In this document: positions 45,069 through 57,537 of the stretch, piece by piece
Layout: every line of letters begins with the position of its first letter
Numbering within the stretch: the stretch's first letter is position 1
Assembly: GCA_017607445.1 (NCBI GenBank)
Contig: JAEVHH010000004.1
Span: 2,604,001 to 2,668,000 of the forward strand
Reading direction: 5' to 3'
Origin: Histoplasma ohiense
Lineage: Eukaryota > Ascomycota > Eurotiomycetes > Onygenales > Ajellomycetaceae
Length of the DNA: 64,000 nucleotides
Notes under the pieces: model-generated
The model's database searches: none
What the model was told of the DNA's origin: nothing
What the model saw: only the letters and a program-made list of their open reading frames with translations
Program-made: the position numbers and the translations under genes

Positions 45069-48000
45069 GGCGCAGGAGGCACATCTACTTGCTGGGAATG
45101 AACAGGTGATGTTTTTAAGAAGCCATGCCGAAGAACGGATAACAAAGTAGCCTGTTGGCGCATTCCAAGCTGATTTAAGGTACTGCTTGGAATTAATTGA
45201 CGTTCCCGCCGTCGCGTCGTCCAGACTATGTCTGTAACTCGTGAGATCGACTTTCAGCCTCGTTCGTTTATTTTTCTGTCGGCTTGCACTCCTCACCTTG
45301 GATATAATACCTCTATGATTCCTTTAGTCTCTTCGATCGCTGCAATGTCCTGCCGCGGTAGTGGTCAAGCATGACCTGATTGAGTGTGACGGTACCGTGC
45401 CGCCATCCACAATTGCGTTGTCGGGCAGGAAAATGAAACTCCCAGGTTCGTTTTCCATCGTAGGACGTACGTGAAAGGGGACATGACTTCCTTTCGGTAC
45501 TGGGGCTGTATGTTTGGTTTTCCTGAGGTTCCGAGATTGTTTTCCGCCGCTTCGACGCGTTGTGGATGGTGGATGTCACGTAGTTGAGCTCCTCCTGACA
45601 CTCAGAGACAGCCAAAATGTTTTTCTGAGAGTTCCCAGCGGACACCACGTGGAGGTGGGAGCTGGTCGTCCGCCGATTGATTCATTTATTCATAGACTGT
45701 CACAGCCGCCCCCTCAGGCAGCTATGCAGCGCACTACTCCTGTATGTGCTCTTTTCCTTAGAAATTCAACTCTTCTTACAAGAGACGCCCTGCTGTGACA
45801 CGTTATTCTTGCATGAATTGCTTGCTTTCCACCCGAGCTTCCTCTATCCATAGTCTTCCTATCAATTCTGTATCTCTGCCTTGTTAGGTCTTTCGTGACC
45901 CTACTCAACTTCTGTATGGTGGTTTGGATGGCGTAGTGGTAATCGCTGTTCATGGAATGCTTTCTCAAGTAGGCACTTGGTGGTGGGGCCAAGACTGCTG
46001 AGAGTCTCCAAAAGGATATTATTACATCTTAATGGATATTGTAGTCTCCAAACAGTTTTATCGCTGGGAGACCCGTGGCGCAAAACTGACAACGGCCAAA
46101 TCGAGGCAAGGTGACACGGCGATGAGGGGTCACAGACATCAGTCTTGGCTCCCGGTAAACCCAATCTTTACTGCGTACAAGAGGAATTCACGCACAAAGG
46201 AGCGAGATATATATGCTTTCTATGCTTTCTGGGAAGCAGTGGGCAGGCCATTGAGAAAAGCCCAGGATTCGAAAGCACCTTGCCGTTAATGGCAATGTTG
46301 TATATCAGCTTCACACAGCATGGCACTGCTCAAAAATGCGATGACAACTGGCCAACCGCCTGGACTCTAATGACCACCTTTCCGAAATCGCTGTGGGTGG
46401 AGGGGGCAATCTCTGGAGTAGCCAATGTCAAAGTCTTCCATCTAGTACAACCGGGCAATTCGTGGGCCAATTCGCAAAACCTATGCAAAGGAGCTCGGTA
46501 CAAGAGCGAAGGCTACACGTCGAATATCCAGTCGAGGCGCCTACGACTGCGGCAACGTTGGGAGAGAGTGCTCCCTTACGCAATGAGGACCTTATCTTTC
46601 GGCAACTCTGGACGTTTTTAGAGAACCCTGTCATCTACAGTACAAGAGTGGACAGGCAGAGATGAGGATCCGCTCCTGATGCCAGTTCATCTCCAGGCGA
46701 GTCACGAATCACCATTTGAAAGGGGTATTCACAGTTGCTGGTTGGTAAAGACGGTCAAGCATGTAAGCAAGAGAGAATTTTGCAAGGTTGCATTTCAGAT
46801 TTGCGTATGTACTGTACATAGGTATCCAGAGCAATTGTGCTTGCCCAGGTACGAATTGAGGTCAATTTTTTATCGCAACCCCATTTTGATGACCGCGTTC
46901 GGGGATTCATTATCCCTATGTTTGTTTCTTCTTCATTATTTTCTTTTTGTACCCTTTCATGTGATTTTTCTTATTTGGATCTTTCTTTTGGAGGACTCTG
47001 TCAGGTTGCTATTGGATTACCGTTATGACGGAGATTCTATATCTAGATATCAACGGATGAGGATCTAGGCATCTAACAAAAACTGGACAGCAAAGTACCT
47101 TCGTCTGTGGGGGAAAAACATATCTCCAAGTCCCTTTTACCTTCTCACCCATGAATGCTATCGAAGCCTGAAAGGAGCAAAACAAGGGGCAAAAGTGCGC
47201 TTGACCGCGGTACGGAAATTTGTAGTATACCACTATTGATGAACTCGCACCATGGACGGGTATTGACAAGGGTTTTAACGGCGAACTGCTATTACATGTG
47301 GATGGCAGAAAATTAGAGACTTGCTTGCATGTGAACCTCAGTAAAAAATGGAGGTCAAACCGCCATCCCGTCTGTTTCACGTTGATGCTTGCGTTTCACT
47401 TTAGTACCGCTAACGGGGAAAGCAGGGAGGTGCACAACGCTCTCTGCTTTCGTTCAAAATCCCATCCAGTAGTAATGAATGCCTCTCCAACTGGGCTTTG
47501 GCCATGATTCTCTTGTTCGAATACATAAGAGATGGTAGAGAATGATGAAATCTTTGGCAAGGGAACATGATCTCAAGCTTGATCATGGATCACGGGATTT
47601 TGCTGGCAGCCCCCCTTTCTCCAATCAATTAGCACTCAAGTCCCAAGTTTTCTCGCCTGATTAGTTGCAAAAGCCGTTTCAGGATATCAATCATATCATG
47701 ATGACTGTATGGCAGCTGAAATCGATTTTGGATTTTCGAAAGTCTTCTTTGTTTGTTGGTTTTGATCCTTGAAGGGACATAGTTCTCTCAAATGCCAATG
47801 AAAGTATAAATCTTCCTTCTGCCTCGATGATCGCCCTGATCACTGCTTGCGGAAACCTAGTGGCCGGAGCTTAAAATTGTGAGCCTCGGAACTCATAATC
47901 GACGGGGATTTGAGTGTGTGAACACTCCACCACTTGTCCCGAATAGTCCATGTAGACGAATGGATGGCGGGGGATAATAACATCGATATTATTGCTATTC

Positions 48001-49661
48001 TTCGGGATCCCAGTGATAACAGAACGAATGGCAGCGCAGGGGAGTGAAGCAACAAGGGCAGATGACCGTTTTTCATGGTATTTCGCAGTAAAACGCCGTA
48101 CTGTCCCCTGCTATATGTTATATTTCCCCCATATGGGTTGTAACGTGCTGTACGAATGCCAGGCAGTGTTTTCTTTTCTTGAGGAGTGCAAGCATCACTG
48201 CATCGGGCCGGGATGTATCTCTTCTTGTGGTTCTTCTCTTTTTTGAACCCTGCACACTGCACACTGCACACTGCTAGCCCTTGGTCCCGGTTGGCCCGCT
48301 GCAAGTCAACTCCCGCAAATGCCGACTAACCAGTGCTGCATGGAGTAATTTACGAAAGCCCGTCCGCAAACAAGTAACTAGCCAAATTGATATACTGGTC
48401 GGGTCGAGCCTTGTATGCCAGCCAGCCAGCCAGCCGGCGGATTGTTTGCTTCTCAATGGTGATCATTCAACATTCCTGAACCTTCACAATCTGTTCTCGG
48501 AGAAGGTGATCAGCCGAATCACTCCCAGGGTGGACGATCTGTAACGCCATCGCTGTTAGGAAATCCGTTGTTCGGAGTGATGACCAGAAGAAACCCCCCA
48601 TCTTTCAATGATCGACGTGTGAAGGAACAATAAAAGAATGAACAAATAAATAATAGAATCAGACTCAGGATCGGAGACATCGAACCGAATGTCTCCAGCA
48701 TAACGTGTCGGTGTCCACATTGCGCTGAAACGGATGATGCAGGTTTCTGTGCTGATGAATTCCTGGTCGACAATGATCCTGAGATTGCTAGCGGACTGAT
48801 CACTGAGCAGCTATTGTTCTTCCAATTAAGTGAGCCGACTGAGAGAAAGACTTAGGCATCTCATCTCGCCTTTGAAACCTAGAGTGCAGTTCGCAACCAA
48901 ATTCTACTATCTCTCTACAACCATAGTTGCGATACATATCACTATAGGACATCGCGTCGCTCCATCGCATATCCAGTCGTAATGGTTATCGAATTGGAAT
49001 CCGTTGGTGTGTTATTCCGCTTTTGACTTTTGACGATGTTTGAATACTGAATGGGGTAGAATAACTCCATTTTTCTTTTGCCTTTTTTTCATTCTTGCTC
49101 TTTTTTTTTTTTTTTTTCCAATGTTGAGTGATTATTCTGATCTTATCATCCATCTCGATGGAGCTTTCGAGTCTCTCCTAAATCCGATTTAAGCTTGTGG
49201 GAGAGTCGCTATTCAATCTTCATTACGGGGGAAAAGGCACATCTGGAGAGCAAGGAGGAAAGAAGATTAACTAAAGATTAGATACAAAACTAATCCACCC
49301 CCATTCTCTCTTAATAAGGACTCAATTTTCATGTCTTTCTTCTCACGACTTCGGGATTTTCCTTAACCATCTGCAAGTGCTCGACCTTCTTACACATTAC
49401 TATTTTACCCCCGAATCTTCGGTATTCCATTTCCTTTGCAACATCGGGGTTCTACTGGGTTGGATGAGAGCCATTCACCATAATATCAGTTGTGATTGCT
49501 GCGAGTATCATGACGAGCGCGCTTCGCTGGTGAACGGTTGGTACTCCCGGTGTCAGGCCCACGGGTAGAGCGTGTCTTTGTGATCTATTATTCGGCTCGG
49601 GGAATTCACAGTCAGTCTCAAATATATCTTTAAAATTAAAAAAATAAAAATTCAAGTCTAG
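45069..49661. other. 4.6-kb stretch with no supported gene
   Basis: Several frames of 80-160 residues occur on both strands (for example 45313-45648 minus, 46145-46621 plus, 47840-48304 minus) but none has recognisable motifs or splice context. The sequence is not AT-rich like the 28.6-37 kb island. A CCAG tandem sits at about 48419-48434, a CACACTG triplet repeat near 48248-48272, and a T-run at about 49102-49118. It may contain further decayed gene fragments. Confidence 0.45.
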
Positions 49662-50084
49662 CTAGACTTCATTATGATTCGAAATAAAAGCCTTAGGGGC
49701 ACCCACAAATCTCGGTCGAAGTTCCCTCAACCCACTTTCCAGCATCAGCTTTAGCTGGTCGCAGTGTTTCCTCGCCTTTTCCAAGTCATTTCGATACTTT
49801 TGAATGTCCCGGTAAAGATCAGCCAGCTCCTTTTTTTCCTTCTCGATTTGGCTCAGCAGGTGGCCATCCTGAGTCCCTTCAGCAACTCGTGTTGCATCGT
49901 GTATGGCAACTTCCTTCAGTTGGATTCGCTCCAGGATCTCAGTGCACTTGTTGCTACACAGACAAGTCTGCATATGAAATTTCTCGATATTGGCCATCGC
50001 CCAATCCTCGAACTCCGCATACTGTTTTGCCTTGATGTCAGCGTCAGGCTGATTTCCCTTGCGTCGAGGAGGTTCGCCGGCCAT
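49662..50084 (-). CDS. Small coiled-coil protein, unknown function
   Basis: 140 residues on the minus strand from the ATG at 50084 (MAGEPPRRKGNQPD), preceded by an A-rich leader; the frame is open further upstream but that part is poly-Lys and not protein-like. Residues about 45-115 are strongly helical (QIEKEKKELADLYRDIQKYR and neighbours), predicting a coiled coil. Two pairs of Cys occur near residues 38-45 (CLCSNKC). No membrane segment or signal. I do not recognise a family. It is intronless and isolated by long noncoding flanks, so a relic or young gene is possible. Confidence 0.6.
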   Translation of the reverse strand: MAGEPPRRKGNQPDADIKAKQYAEFEDWAMANIEKFHMQTCLCSNKCTEILERIQLKEVAIHDATRVAEGTQDGHLLSQIEKEKKELADLYRDIQKYRNDLEKARKHCDQLKLMLESGLRELRPRFVGAPKAFISNHNEV

Positions 50085-51920
50085 TTTTTTTTTCTTTTTA
50101 TTTTCGTGCTGTATATTTCTTAGTTCTGTTTTGATTTCTTTTTGGAACGGCTTCGATTCAAAGATACGGGGTACTAACAGAGAGGGAACTGGAGAGTTGA
50201 CCAGTATAACAAAAATGTCCACAGGAAGGATCACGGAAAACTGAAGGCAGGAGGGTTGCTAAATGGATGTAAGATTTCAGTGTGGGCTTCAGCACCCAAG
50301 AAATATATTGTTACCCTCTTCAAAGTGATTCATAGCTGGGGCTGGCCAGTGTTATTCACCCTGGAGCATTGTGTTAACATTTCTGTTTGCCGCTCTTCTG
50401 AGACATCCTTCGTAGGACCTGTTTGCTCTAGAAAGTATCAGTGTACGTTATCCTTCCTACAACTCCAGATATTGTATGTCTTGCTTGAAAACAAAGGGAT
50501 TTTCTACGTGAAAAACTATGAAGAGCATCTACGATTGAATATCAGCGCATTCTCTTCGGAATAAGCTATTACAATGCCGGGTGGGTGATGCTTCATTCAC
50601 CTCCTTAGATGACAGGGCAAACCAGTCTTTCGTTGACATATCTCAGACCACCTGCCAGCACACCGAGTGATCAACCTCAATCCTTTATCCATAGGATAGC
50701 TCTCCATATTGGAATGAAGGATTCCATCTAGAACGACAACCTGCCACTTCATCTTCAGCGAGTCCTAGGTATTTCCAAACAATCCAATACCAACCAGCCA
50801 AACCAGCAGAACACTCTATCCATTCGAATCGATCCCCTGACGCTTGATCCCCATGGAGTTTCGGGAGAAGCATGGCCATCTGACTGACGATCTGTGAGAT
50901 AGTCATTGGAGGTGTATGGAGAGTATTGACCTTCCCTCTAACATCCTCTGACATTGTTCCCAAGCTTTGTCTTGACACAGTTCTGATTTCTTGAACTGCT
51001 GACCCATGAAAACAGTACCTTTACCAGATTGGCGACGGGAGCGCCTTGCTTCAAATATGCAAACTGGTACTTACTGCACTCTGCATTCAGAAATTGAACA
51101 CATACTCGATTCCCAACGGAGACAACGAGGGGATGACGCTGCCTAACCTGGGAAGCGCGTGAAGAAAATTTTTTGGGATTGGAACACAGCATCAAAACAG
51201 CAACAGAAACTGCCATCATGGAGCCTCGCAAATACGAGGCCTTTCCATACCTGCGCGAGTTCAGTTATCTGATGGCTGAGCTGTCGACCCTCTACTGGTC
51301 CTACCTACCGGACGTGTTCTTTTGAGGGATTGGGAAGAGCTGTAATATATCAGCCAAATGCTTGATCCGCCCATGTCTTATTGAACTGGCCTTCTTCAAG
51401 AACTTCAAGTTCCTTTGCAGTCGGTCTATCCTTCGCGTCAAAGATTCATGATATTCGTGACAAACGCCCTATCTTCATTTACGATCTCCAGTAAGAAGTA
51501 ATTCTAATTCCTGGGAAGATTCATTGCTCAACATGAGGGATGACAATGCCCAATGTTTACCCACTCACAATATCATATACGGTGTTTGATAGGGTCTAAT
51601 CTCGTGGTATTATAGAGTTTCGTATTTGGAAAACTTGAGGCCATTGAGAAGAGGCGAAGGCATTTGGAATAGGCAGAAACAGAACACGTAGAATTTAGCT
51701 TGGACAAAGATCATATCGACCAGCAAGAATCGTGCCTTAGCTTGGTGCTCGGGGATTCTATTTCTCTAAACATTCCCTAAAATCGAAGCTTGCGCTGCGA
51801 ATACGAGAATATTTATACCCATATTTAGGCAGTAGTCGCTTAGTAATTTTGCAATCAACGCTACTCAGTATATATAACACAGGTACGAAGAAGCAGAAAC
51901 CTTGAACAACTCTGACTTCT
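50085..51920. other. Intergenic, nothing firmly supported
   Basis: About 1.8 kb. A 35-codon plus frame at 51218 (MEPRKYEAFPYLREFSYLM) reads like a possible first exon but closes with TGA and has no continuation that I can trace. Minus frames at 50685-51231 lack motifs. The last part is the promoter of the DUF6891 gene. Confidence 0.45.
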
Positions 51921-52535
51921 ATGGTGACTTCCTCAGCCATGAGTGACAATCAAGCATATGCAACCGAGATAGCCCGATGGCGAGTAAAGTCCGGGTTCTG
52001 GCCCCTCGGCGATCTGATAGCGAGCACAGTGGAGGTCCTTGAATTCGACAAGAATATAACCTCCAAAGAGGCAAAGAGCCTGGCACGTCAGATCATCATC
52101 CCGCTCTGGAATCAACAGCTCGCCGCTCAGCAATCGTGGCCCCAGGATGAAAGGACCATCGCAGAAAAATTCGCTGCAGCATTCGAATCCCTCGACAAAA
52201 ACCACAGAATACCAGCTCGCATGAACTTCACCTGTTGCCGTACATGCGGCGTCAGCGAGATCGGCATGGATCGAGACGAGGAGGACGCAGTTGGTTATGT
52301 GTTTTTCCACGAGCAAACGACGCAATGTTTCGTCCAATACCCCGGAGCAACAGTCATGGTTTATTATGGCACGTTTCCGGGACGGGGGGCGGAGTGTCTG
52401 GATGTCGCTAATACAGTGGTGCAGGCCCTGGAAGGGGAGGGACTGAGCGTGAAATGGAATGGGGACACGGCTAAAGCCATCGAAGTCGATTGTGACGAAT
52501 GGAGAAAACGACTAATCGAGGAGAAGACGATTTGA
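51921..52535 (+). CDS. DUF6891 domain protein
   Basis: Intronless, 204 residues. The central block FTCCRTCGVSEIG followed by AVGYVFFHEQTTQ and VMVYYGTFPG matches the DUF6891 family, which occurs in fungi and bacteria; the CC-x2-C arrangement may bind metal. The N-terminal third is helical (IARQII-like segment SLARQIIIPLWNQQ). The C-terminus has VDCDEWRKRLIEE. Function is unknown. A second in-frame ATG at 51939 (MSDNQAYATEI) is an equally good start. No intron signals interrupt it. Confidence 0.8.
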   Translation: MVTSSAMSDNQAYATEIARWRVKSGFWPLGDLIASTVEVLEFDKNITSKEAKSLARQIIIPLWNQQLAAQQSWPQDERTIAEKFAAAFESLDKNHRIPARMNFTCCRTCGVSEIGMDRDEEDAVGYVFFHEQTTQCFVQYPGATVMVYYGTFPGRGAECLDVANTVVQALEGEGLSVKWNGDTAKAIEVDCDEWRKRLIEEKTI

Positions 52536-54303
52536 GTTATTACTCTGATGAGTACGAGGAAGGGGAAGACGAAAAATAAGAGATATAAGCTCTGGAACCA
52601 GATGGCCTTGGTGAAGATGAACTGGGAGGGATTATGGGAAGACCTTTTATTCTCAGTCGATATGAGTATATACAACACTAAACGACATTTTCATTGTTAG
52701 CCATGCTTTCCACACAACAGGGAGCTATACTCACACTTCTACTTCCTTTGTTTTTAAATTCTGTCCTAGCCTTTTTCTGCATCGCGCATGTATTATGCGT
52801 TTCCTGTCCCTATCCGACCCCCTGCATGATTAATTGAGGTTAACTGTGGGGTTTGAAAGCTCTCCATATCAATCCTGTAGAATTGGACTTTCGACCCAAC
52901 TAGGCTCAAAGGAGAAATTCCCTATCAACAGTCTTCAGTTCACAATTTCATGCCTTTTGGAAATCTAACGAATCTATTATATTGCTTCCCATCTCGGCAA
53001 TCCAATGCGGTAACTACAATAATTTAGATTAGAGAGCAGAGTAAATCGACTGTGGAAAGCCCACGAACGTCAAAGAAAAACACAACAGCCCCTTCCCTCG
53101 GGCGAAGAAGAGTGAAATCGAGGCGTCCTTCGATTACTGAAGTAATTTGAGAAACAGCGAGAACAAATTGGGGGAATGAGATGGGTTTCTTCGCCTATTT
53201 TGTTAATAAGTTCAATCCGCATTTTGCGTTTGTCAATAAATACTGCTGTATTTCTCCCTGCCATCATATTTCCCAAGCCAATGATCAAAAATCGAGAAGT
53301 TGCATGTCCTAAAATAAACTCACATTTCTCAGGGATAAAGATATTTGTTTCCCGTTCAGTCGGAAAATAAATCCAACGGGATTCATCCGCAGTGCCCTTA
53401 ATTCGGCGGAGTGGATGCTCATCACATCGTCTTGAAAATTCCAAGGGGTAATATGTAAGACAGGATCTCACGCATTTCGTTTTCATTTTTGCGCGTGTTA
53501 TCTGATTAGATTAGTTTTGGGCATGCGATATGTATCTTTGGGGTTGTCTGACCTATCTTGCTTCCTTATATTACTTAGTTGAGATATAATATGAGCAAAA
53601 AGCAATACTATATTTGAAATAGACTAGAAATAGGACCACGTCCATTTTAATCACCCTGAGAAGTGCGAAGAAGGGTTGGTATAAGACTGAAGAATGTAAA
53701 TGTTTGCTGTACTGCGTTATCCTTCGGTAGAGTTTTGGAAGATGATCGTTGCTAGGAGATAATTCGCGACGTAGAAGTGCAACTGTTTGATCCACTGTTG
53801 GACAGCCAGCCGGTGAGTAAAATCGATATAGCATTGAGTGATACAAACACACCTAACGACAATTTCCGCCTCTCTTCCCCTGAGTGTATATCATTTTTAC
53901 ACTTTTCTGAGCAGCAATCACGGCACGTCTATTCATCCAGCGCGTGGCATACGTTGGGTTTGTTGCTCCTACTCATAGCACGGAGAGAGCCTCACATATC
54001 CGCTTAACATACCCCTATCCATTCAACTCACCAAGCTGCTTCGGCCCTACGCTTTCTCTTGCTCGTGGGGCCTCCTCAATCTCATCTCCCCTAACCAGGC
54101 AGCTCTCATTTCCCCTAGAAAAGCATCGTGTCACGTCCAATTCTCATCTCGTTAGCTTCTTCACAGGCCTCTGACTTCCTCTCAACAGACTTCACAGCAA
54201 CCCCTCAACTCCGTCTAAAGACTCGAGGGGGTTGTTAATATCTCACTTTCCGGCTTGCGTGCCGAGAAAGTATATCTATCCACATGCATCCATGTGAAAT
54301 ATC
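52536..54303. other. Intergenic, no gene seen
   Basis: About 1.8 kb. Minus frame 53070-53486 and others have no recognised content. The right third (53.8-54.3 kb) is C/T-rich, as is usual for fungal promoters and leaders. Confidence 0.5.
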
Positions 54304-55781
54304 ATGGAATCATACCATGTAACTTACCGTGACCACAGCTCAAGACATTTCCCTCATGGAGCTGATCCGTCAGGTATAGCTATGGTAAGTCCAGAACACG
54401 AATATCGGTTCTGCAGCCAGGTAGGTTCTTGTGCGAGAAATTTCACGCACGCGAAACTGCATCCGCCCCATTAAAGGAAAGTGGAAAATGTAAAAAACTA
54501 ACAGATGCCCGTTTTAAAACGCTGAGCAGAGTCATGCAGGGAAACTCCGTTTAGAGGCAGATGTAGAACCAGTTGATTTCGAAATGTCTCTCGATATAGA
54601 GGAACAGGTAGTCGTCACCAAGAGCAATACTACACCTTAAGTTGTTTAATATGGAGAATTGCTAACTGCTTGTGTGAGGATGAGATATAGGCGGCTCTGT
54701 CTGCACAGAGAAAGAGGAGTGAAAGGGGCATTAGGGAAGCTAGATATGGCGTTGACGAGGTAATTACTCCTGGTAGTTTACCTTGAGCTGGAGACTCAAG
54801 GTAAATTGAAAGGGAGGAGCGATTTGAAAAAGAGAAAAGAATACTCCTGACAAAAATAACCGTCAGGAACTCTGCGGTCATCAGGTTTCCCCTGTGGTTT
54901 ACTGTAATAGCGACCACGGCCCCGATGTACCACTCGACTTTCCCATCTCCCAGAACACGAAAAGAAATAATGAAAACTCGCAGCATCTTCGCATACATGA
55001 ACAATGCGGGTCTAATCAATCCGGGTCGGATGTGGAAACAGACTTCAGGCGCTGCACGCATGAAGGAGAACCATGCGAACCCACACAAAGCTATACGCAT
55101 ATCCACACCGGAGATCGAATATTAACACTCAGGATCCCATATTTAGGCCCAGTAGGCTGGACTGTGCCTGCCCGAGACGGTCCACAGGCGACCAGACCAT
55201 TCCTCATTTACCAGGATCCCACAGCTGGCTACCAATCTCCGCCCCTGCCAGCAGAAGCAAGAAAACCAGTTGATGAACACGTCCATCTGCTGGCCAGCGA
55301 TGACAAGGAGAACGTAGCCGTGGATATGGACGAGAATGAGGAAGTGGAGGATATACCCGAGCAAGATGTTTACGTGCAGGATAATATGGTTGCAGAGGCG
55401 GAGAATATTGTCGAGCTTGCCGCGATGAATGACGGGTGGAATATATGGACGTTGAGGAACAGGCCACATGAGGGAGAGTATGGGTATGAGTACGGGATTG
55501 CGGAGAATGACCACAGGCATGGCTTAGATTTTCAGGCCGGAGAGGGACATAGGTTGCAGCACAACCAACAACAGGAGCATCAACCGGAGATGGAGATCAA
55601 TGTCGATGTTGGCGGGTCATTGGAGGCGAGTCCGGTTCGGTCTCAGCGGGCGCATTCGAATTCCATTGTTATTGTTAGTCCCCCGCGAAGAGCTGGCCGC
55701 TTGGATGAAGGAGATGTTGCGAACGACAGTAGTTTTGTGACATGGGATGGATCTCCCAGGGCAGCGTCCTTGTTTTTCTGA
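54304..55781 (+). CDS. Hypothetical protein, three-exon model
   Basis: I assembled this from splice signals: exon 1 54304-54420 (ATG to CAG before GTAGGT; 39 codons), exon 2 54530-54607 (26 codons, after CTGAGCAG, ending before GTAGTC), exon 3 54885-55781. All junctions are phase 0 and the first intron has a CTAAC branch point near 54498. Exon 1 reads YRDHSSRHFPHGADPSG, coherent and protein-like; exon 3 lacks any ATG in its first 140 codons, which supports upstream exons. Exon 3 has an acidic segment (DMDENEEVEDIPEQD), a Gln/His-rich patch and a Ser-rich C-terminus with VSPPRRAGRLDEGD. An alternative acceptor at 54867 adds six codons. No known domain. Possibly a regulatory or disordered protein. 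Confidence 0.6.
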
Positions 55782-57496
55782 AAGATTTTCGTCAACTCTT
55801 ATTATCTACCCGGCGAGATTACCAGATATTGCGATTTCCGTTCGTTTTCCTGCGTTTTATTTCGCATACTATGTACGGAGTTCACCTTTCATATTCCGCT
55901 TCTCCTTTGCGATCAACAACCATTGCAACCCAGGGCTTCAGGAGTTCTTGGCATGGCTGGATTTGACAACAGAGCGTTCCTGACAGCGGGGAAGTAAGCG
56001 TATCATCCTTGTCGTATTCACATCACATCACCAGCGGGTATCAGCAGGACAAGCGATCTTGCAGGGTTTGTATGCTAGAAATATGCAACCAATCGAATGT
56101 AGAAGAACATGAAATTTACATTTCACCGTCTGCCCCCGATGGACGGGGTACAGTGTGACACAACCTTGGAACTGTCGCATCTGGAAGCCCCAAGCGACAG
56201 TAGAGATAAATACGAGAAAGGATCCTTGGTGGCATCTGAGATACCCGTGTCCCCACTCTATATAGGTAGGCCGCGGCAAGAAGGGGCTGCTAGCATCAGC
56301 TGCAGATGGACACCAACAGCCGCCCCGTTGCCCGCGCCGGTTGCCGTGTGTTCTCTCGCCCTTGTTCTATACACATGGTTCCCCCGGTCGCAAATGCACT
56401 GACTGTCCTTGCCAATCCCGCTTTGCTAGGTTCACAGAACACGACGTTAGGTTCTCGCCTGAATAATTTTAGTCAACCACGAAGTATGCAATCGAGGCTA
56501 GAGACAAGAATACTAAGTATATAAAGAAGCCACTTCGCTTTCAATTATTCGTTCGTCCCCATTTGGTCTTGTGCGATCTTGTCTTTTCTTTCTCCTCTCT
56601 TTAATCCCAGGGATTTTGGTTTTGGGGCAAATCTGTTTTTCTATATATTTTCTATTCTAGATTTTGGAGGGAAAGAAGGGTAGAAAGGGGTGAGAGAGAA
56701 AAAGAAAGGGAAGGGAAAAAAAAAGGGAGGGGGGCTGTTACACAGGGATGCGTATGCATGGATGTATGCATGGCACACTCGATATGTGTGTGCCTTCGGG
56801 TTCCTGCATGGATAATGGATTCAAAAGGGGGATGGCGGCGGATGCCTCGTAGCAAGGGACACTGCAACGAAGAACAAGATAGGCCGAATCGGTGTATGAA
56901 ACGTAAATATATAAAGGGTATGCAAGTCAGCTTATTTCATGATCCCCACCTAACAAAACAACTGACCCGATATATATAAATACATATATACGCAGTATAA
57001 GAGCTGGAAATGGTATCATTATTTCTCTAATCCAGGGTTGGATGCCAACGACCCGACACTCGTCGACTACGAACCAAAACCAAACTAAAAGAATTGAATT
57101 CCGGACGGGGACAAGAAAAATGAGGTAAAAAACACCGAAATGAGGACCGAAGGGGAAAAGAAGAGGTTTCTCCCATTGATATCCGAACAAGCGAAGGGTA
57201 TTTCAAATCGACAAAATAATCACTCATATCAATAGCATCCCCCCATACGTCTTCCATCAAACTTCCGCAAAATAAGTAAGTCTCCAGAACCGTACTCATA
57301 CCACCAATTAATGCCATTATGATTAATCGTATCATCAGACAAATAACACGTCGTAGCTGTGCAAGGCTGCCTATTATTACCACAAACCAGAACTCTCAAC
57401 CCACTACATCTCATGCGATGTTGTGATTACCCCAAGCCGACACGGAAAACCAAAAGTCGAAAGGATTATAGGAAAGGGCTACGCAAAAACTAAAAA

Positions 57497-57528
<32 letters not shown>

Positions 57529-57537
57529 ACAGGAAAA
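55782..57537. other. Intergenic between convergent genes
   Basis: About 1.75 kb. No supported gene; frames at 56109-56402 (plus) and 57027-57383 (minus) lack motifs. A purine-rich tract is at about 56670-56735 and a long A-tract (57491-57529) sits just past the CSC1 stop, likely in its 3' UTR. Confidence 0.5.
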
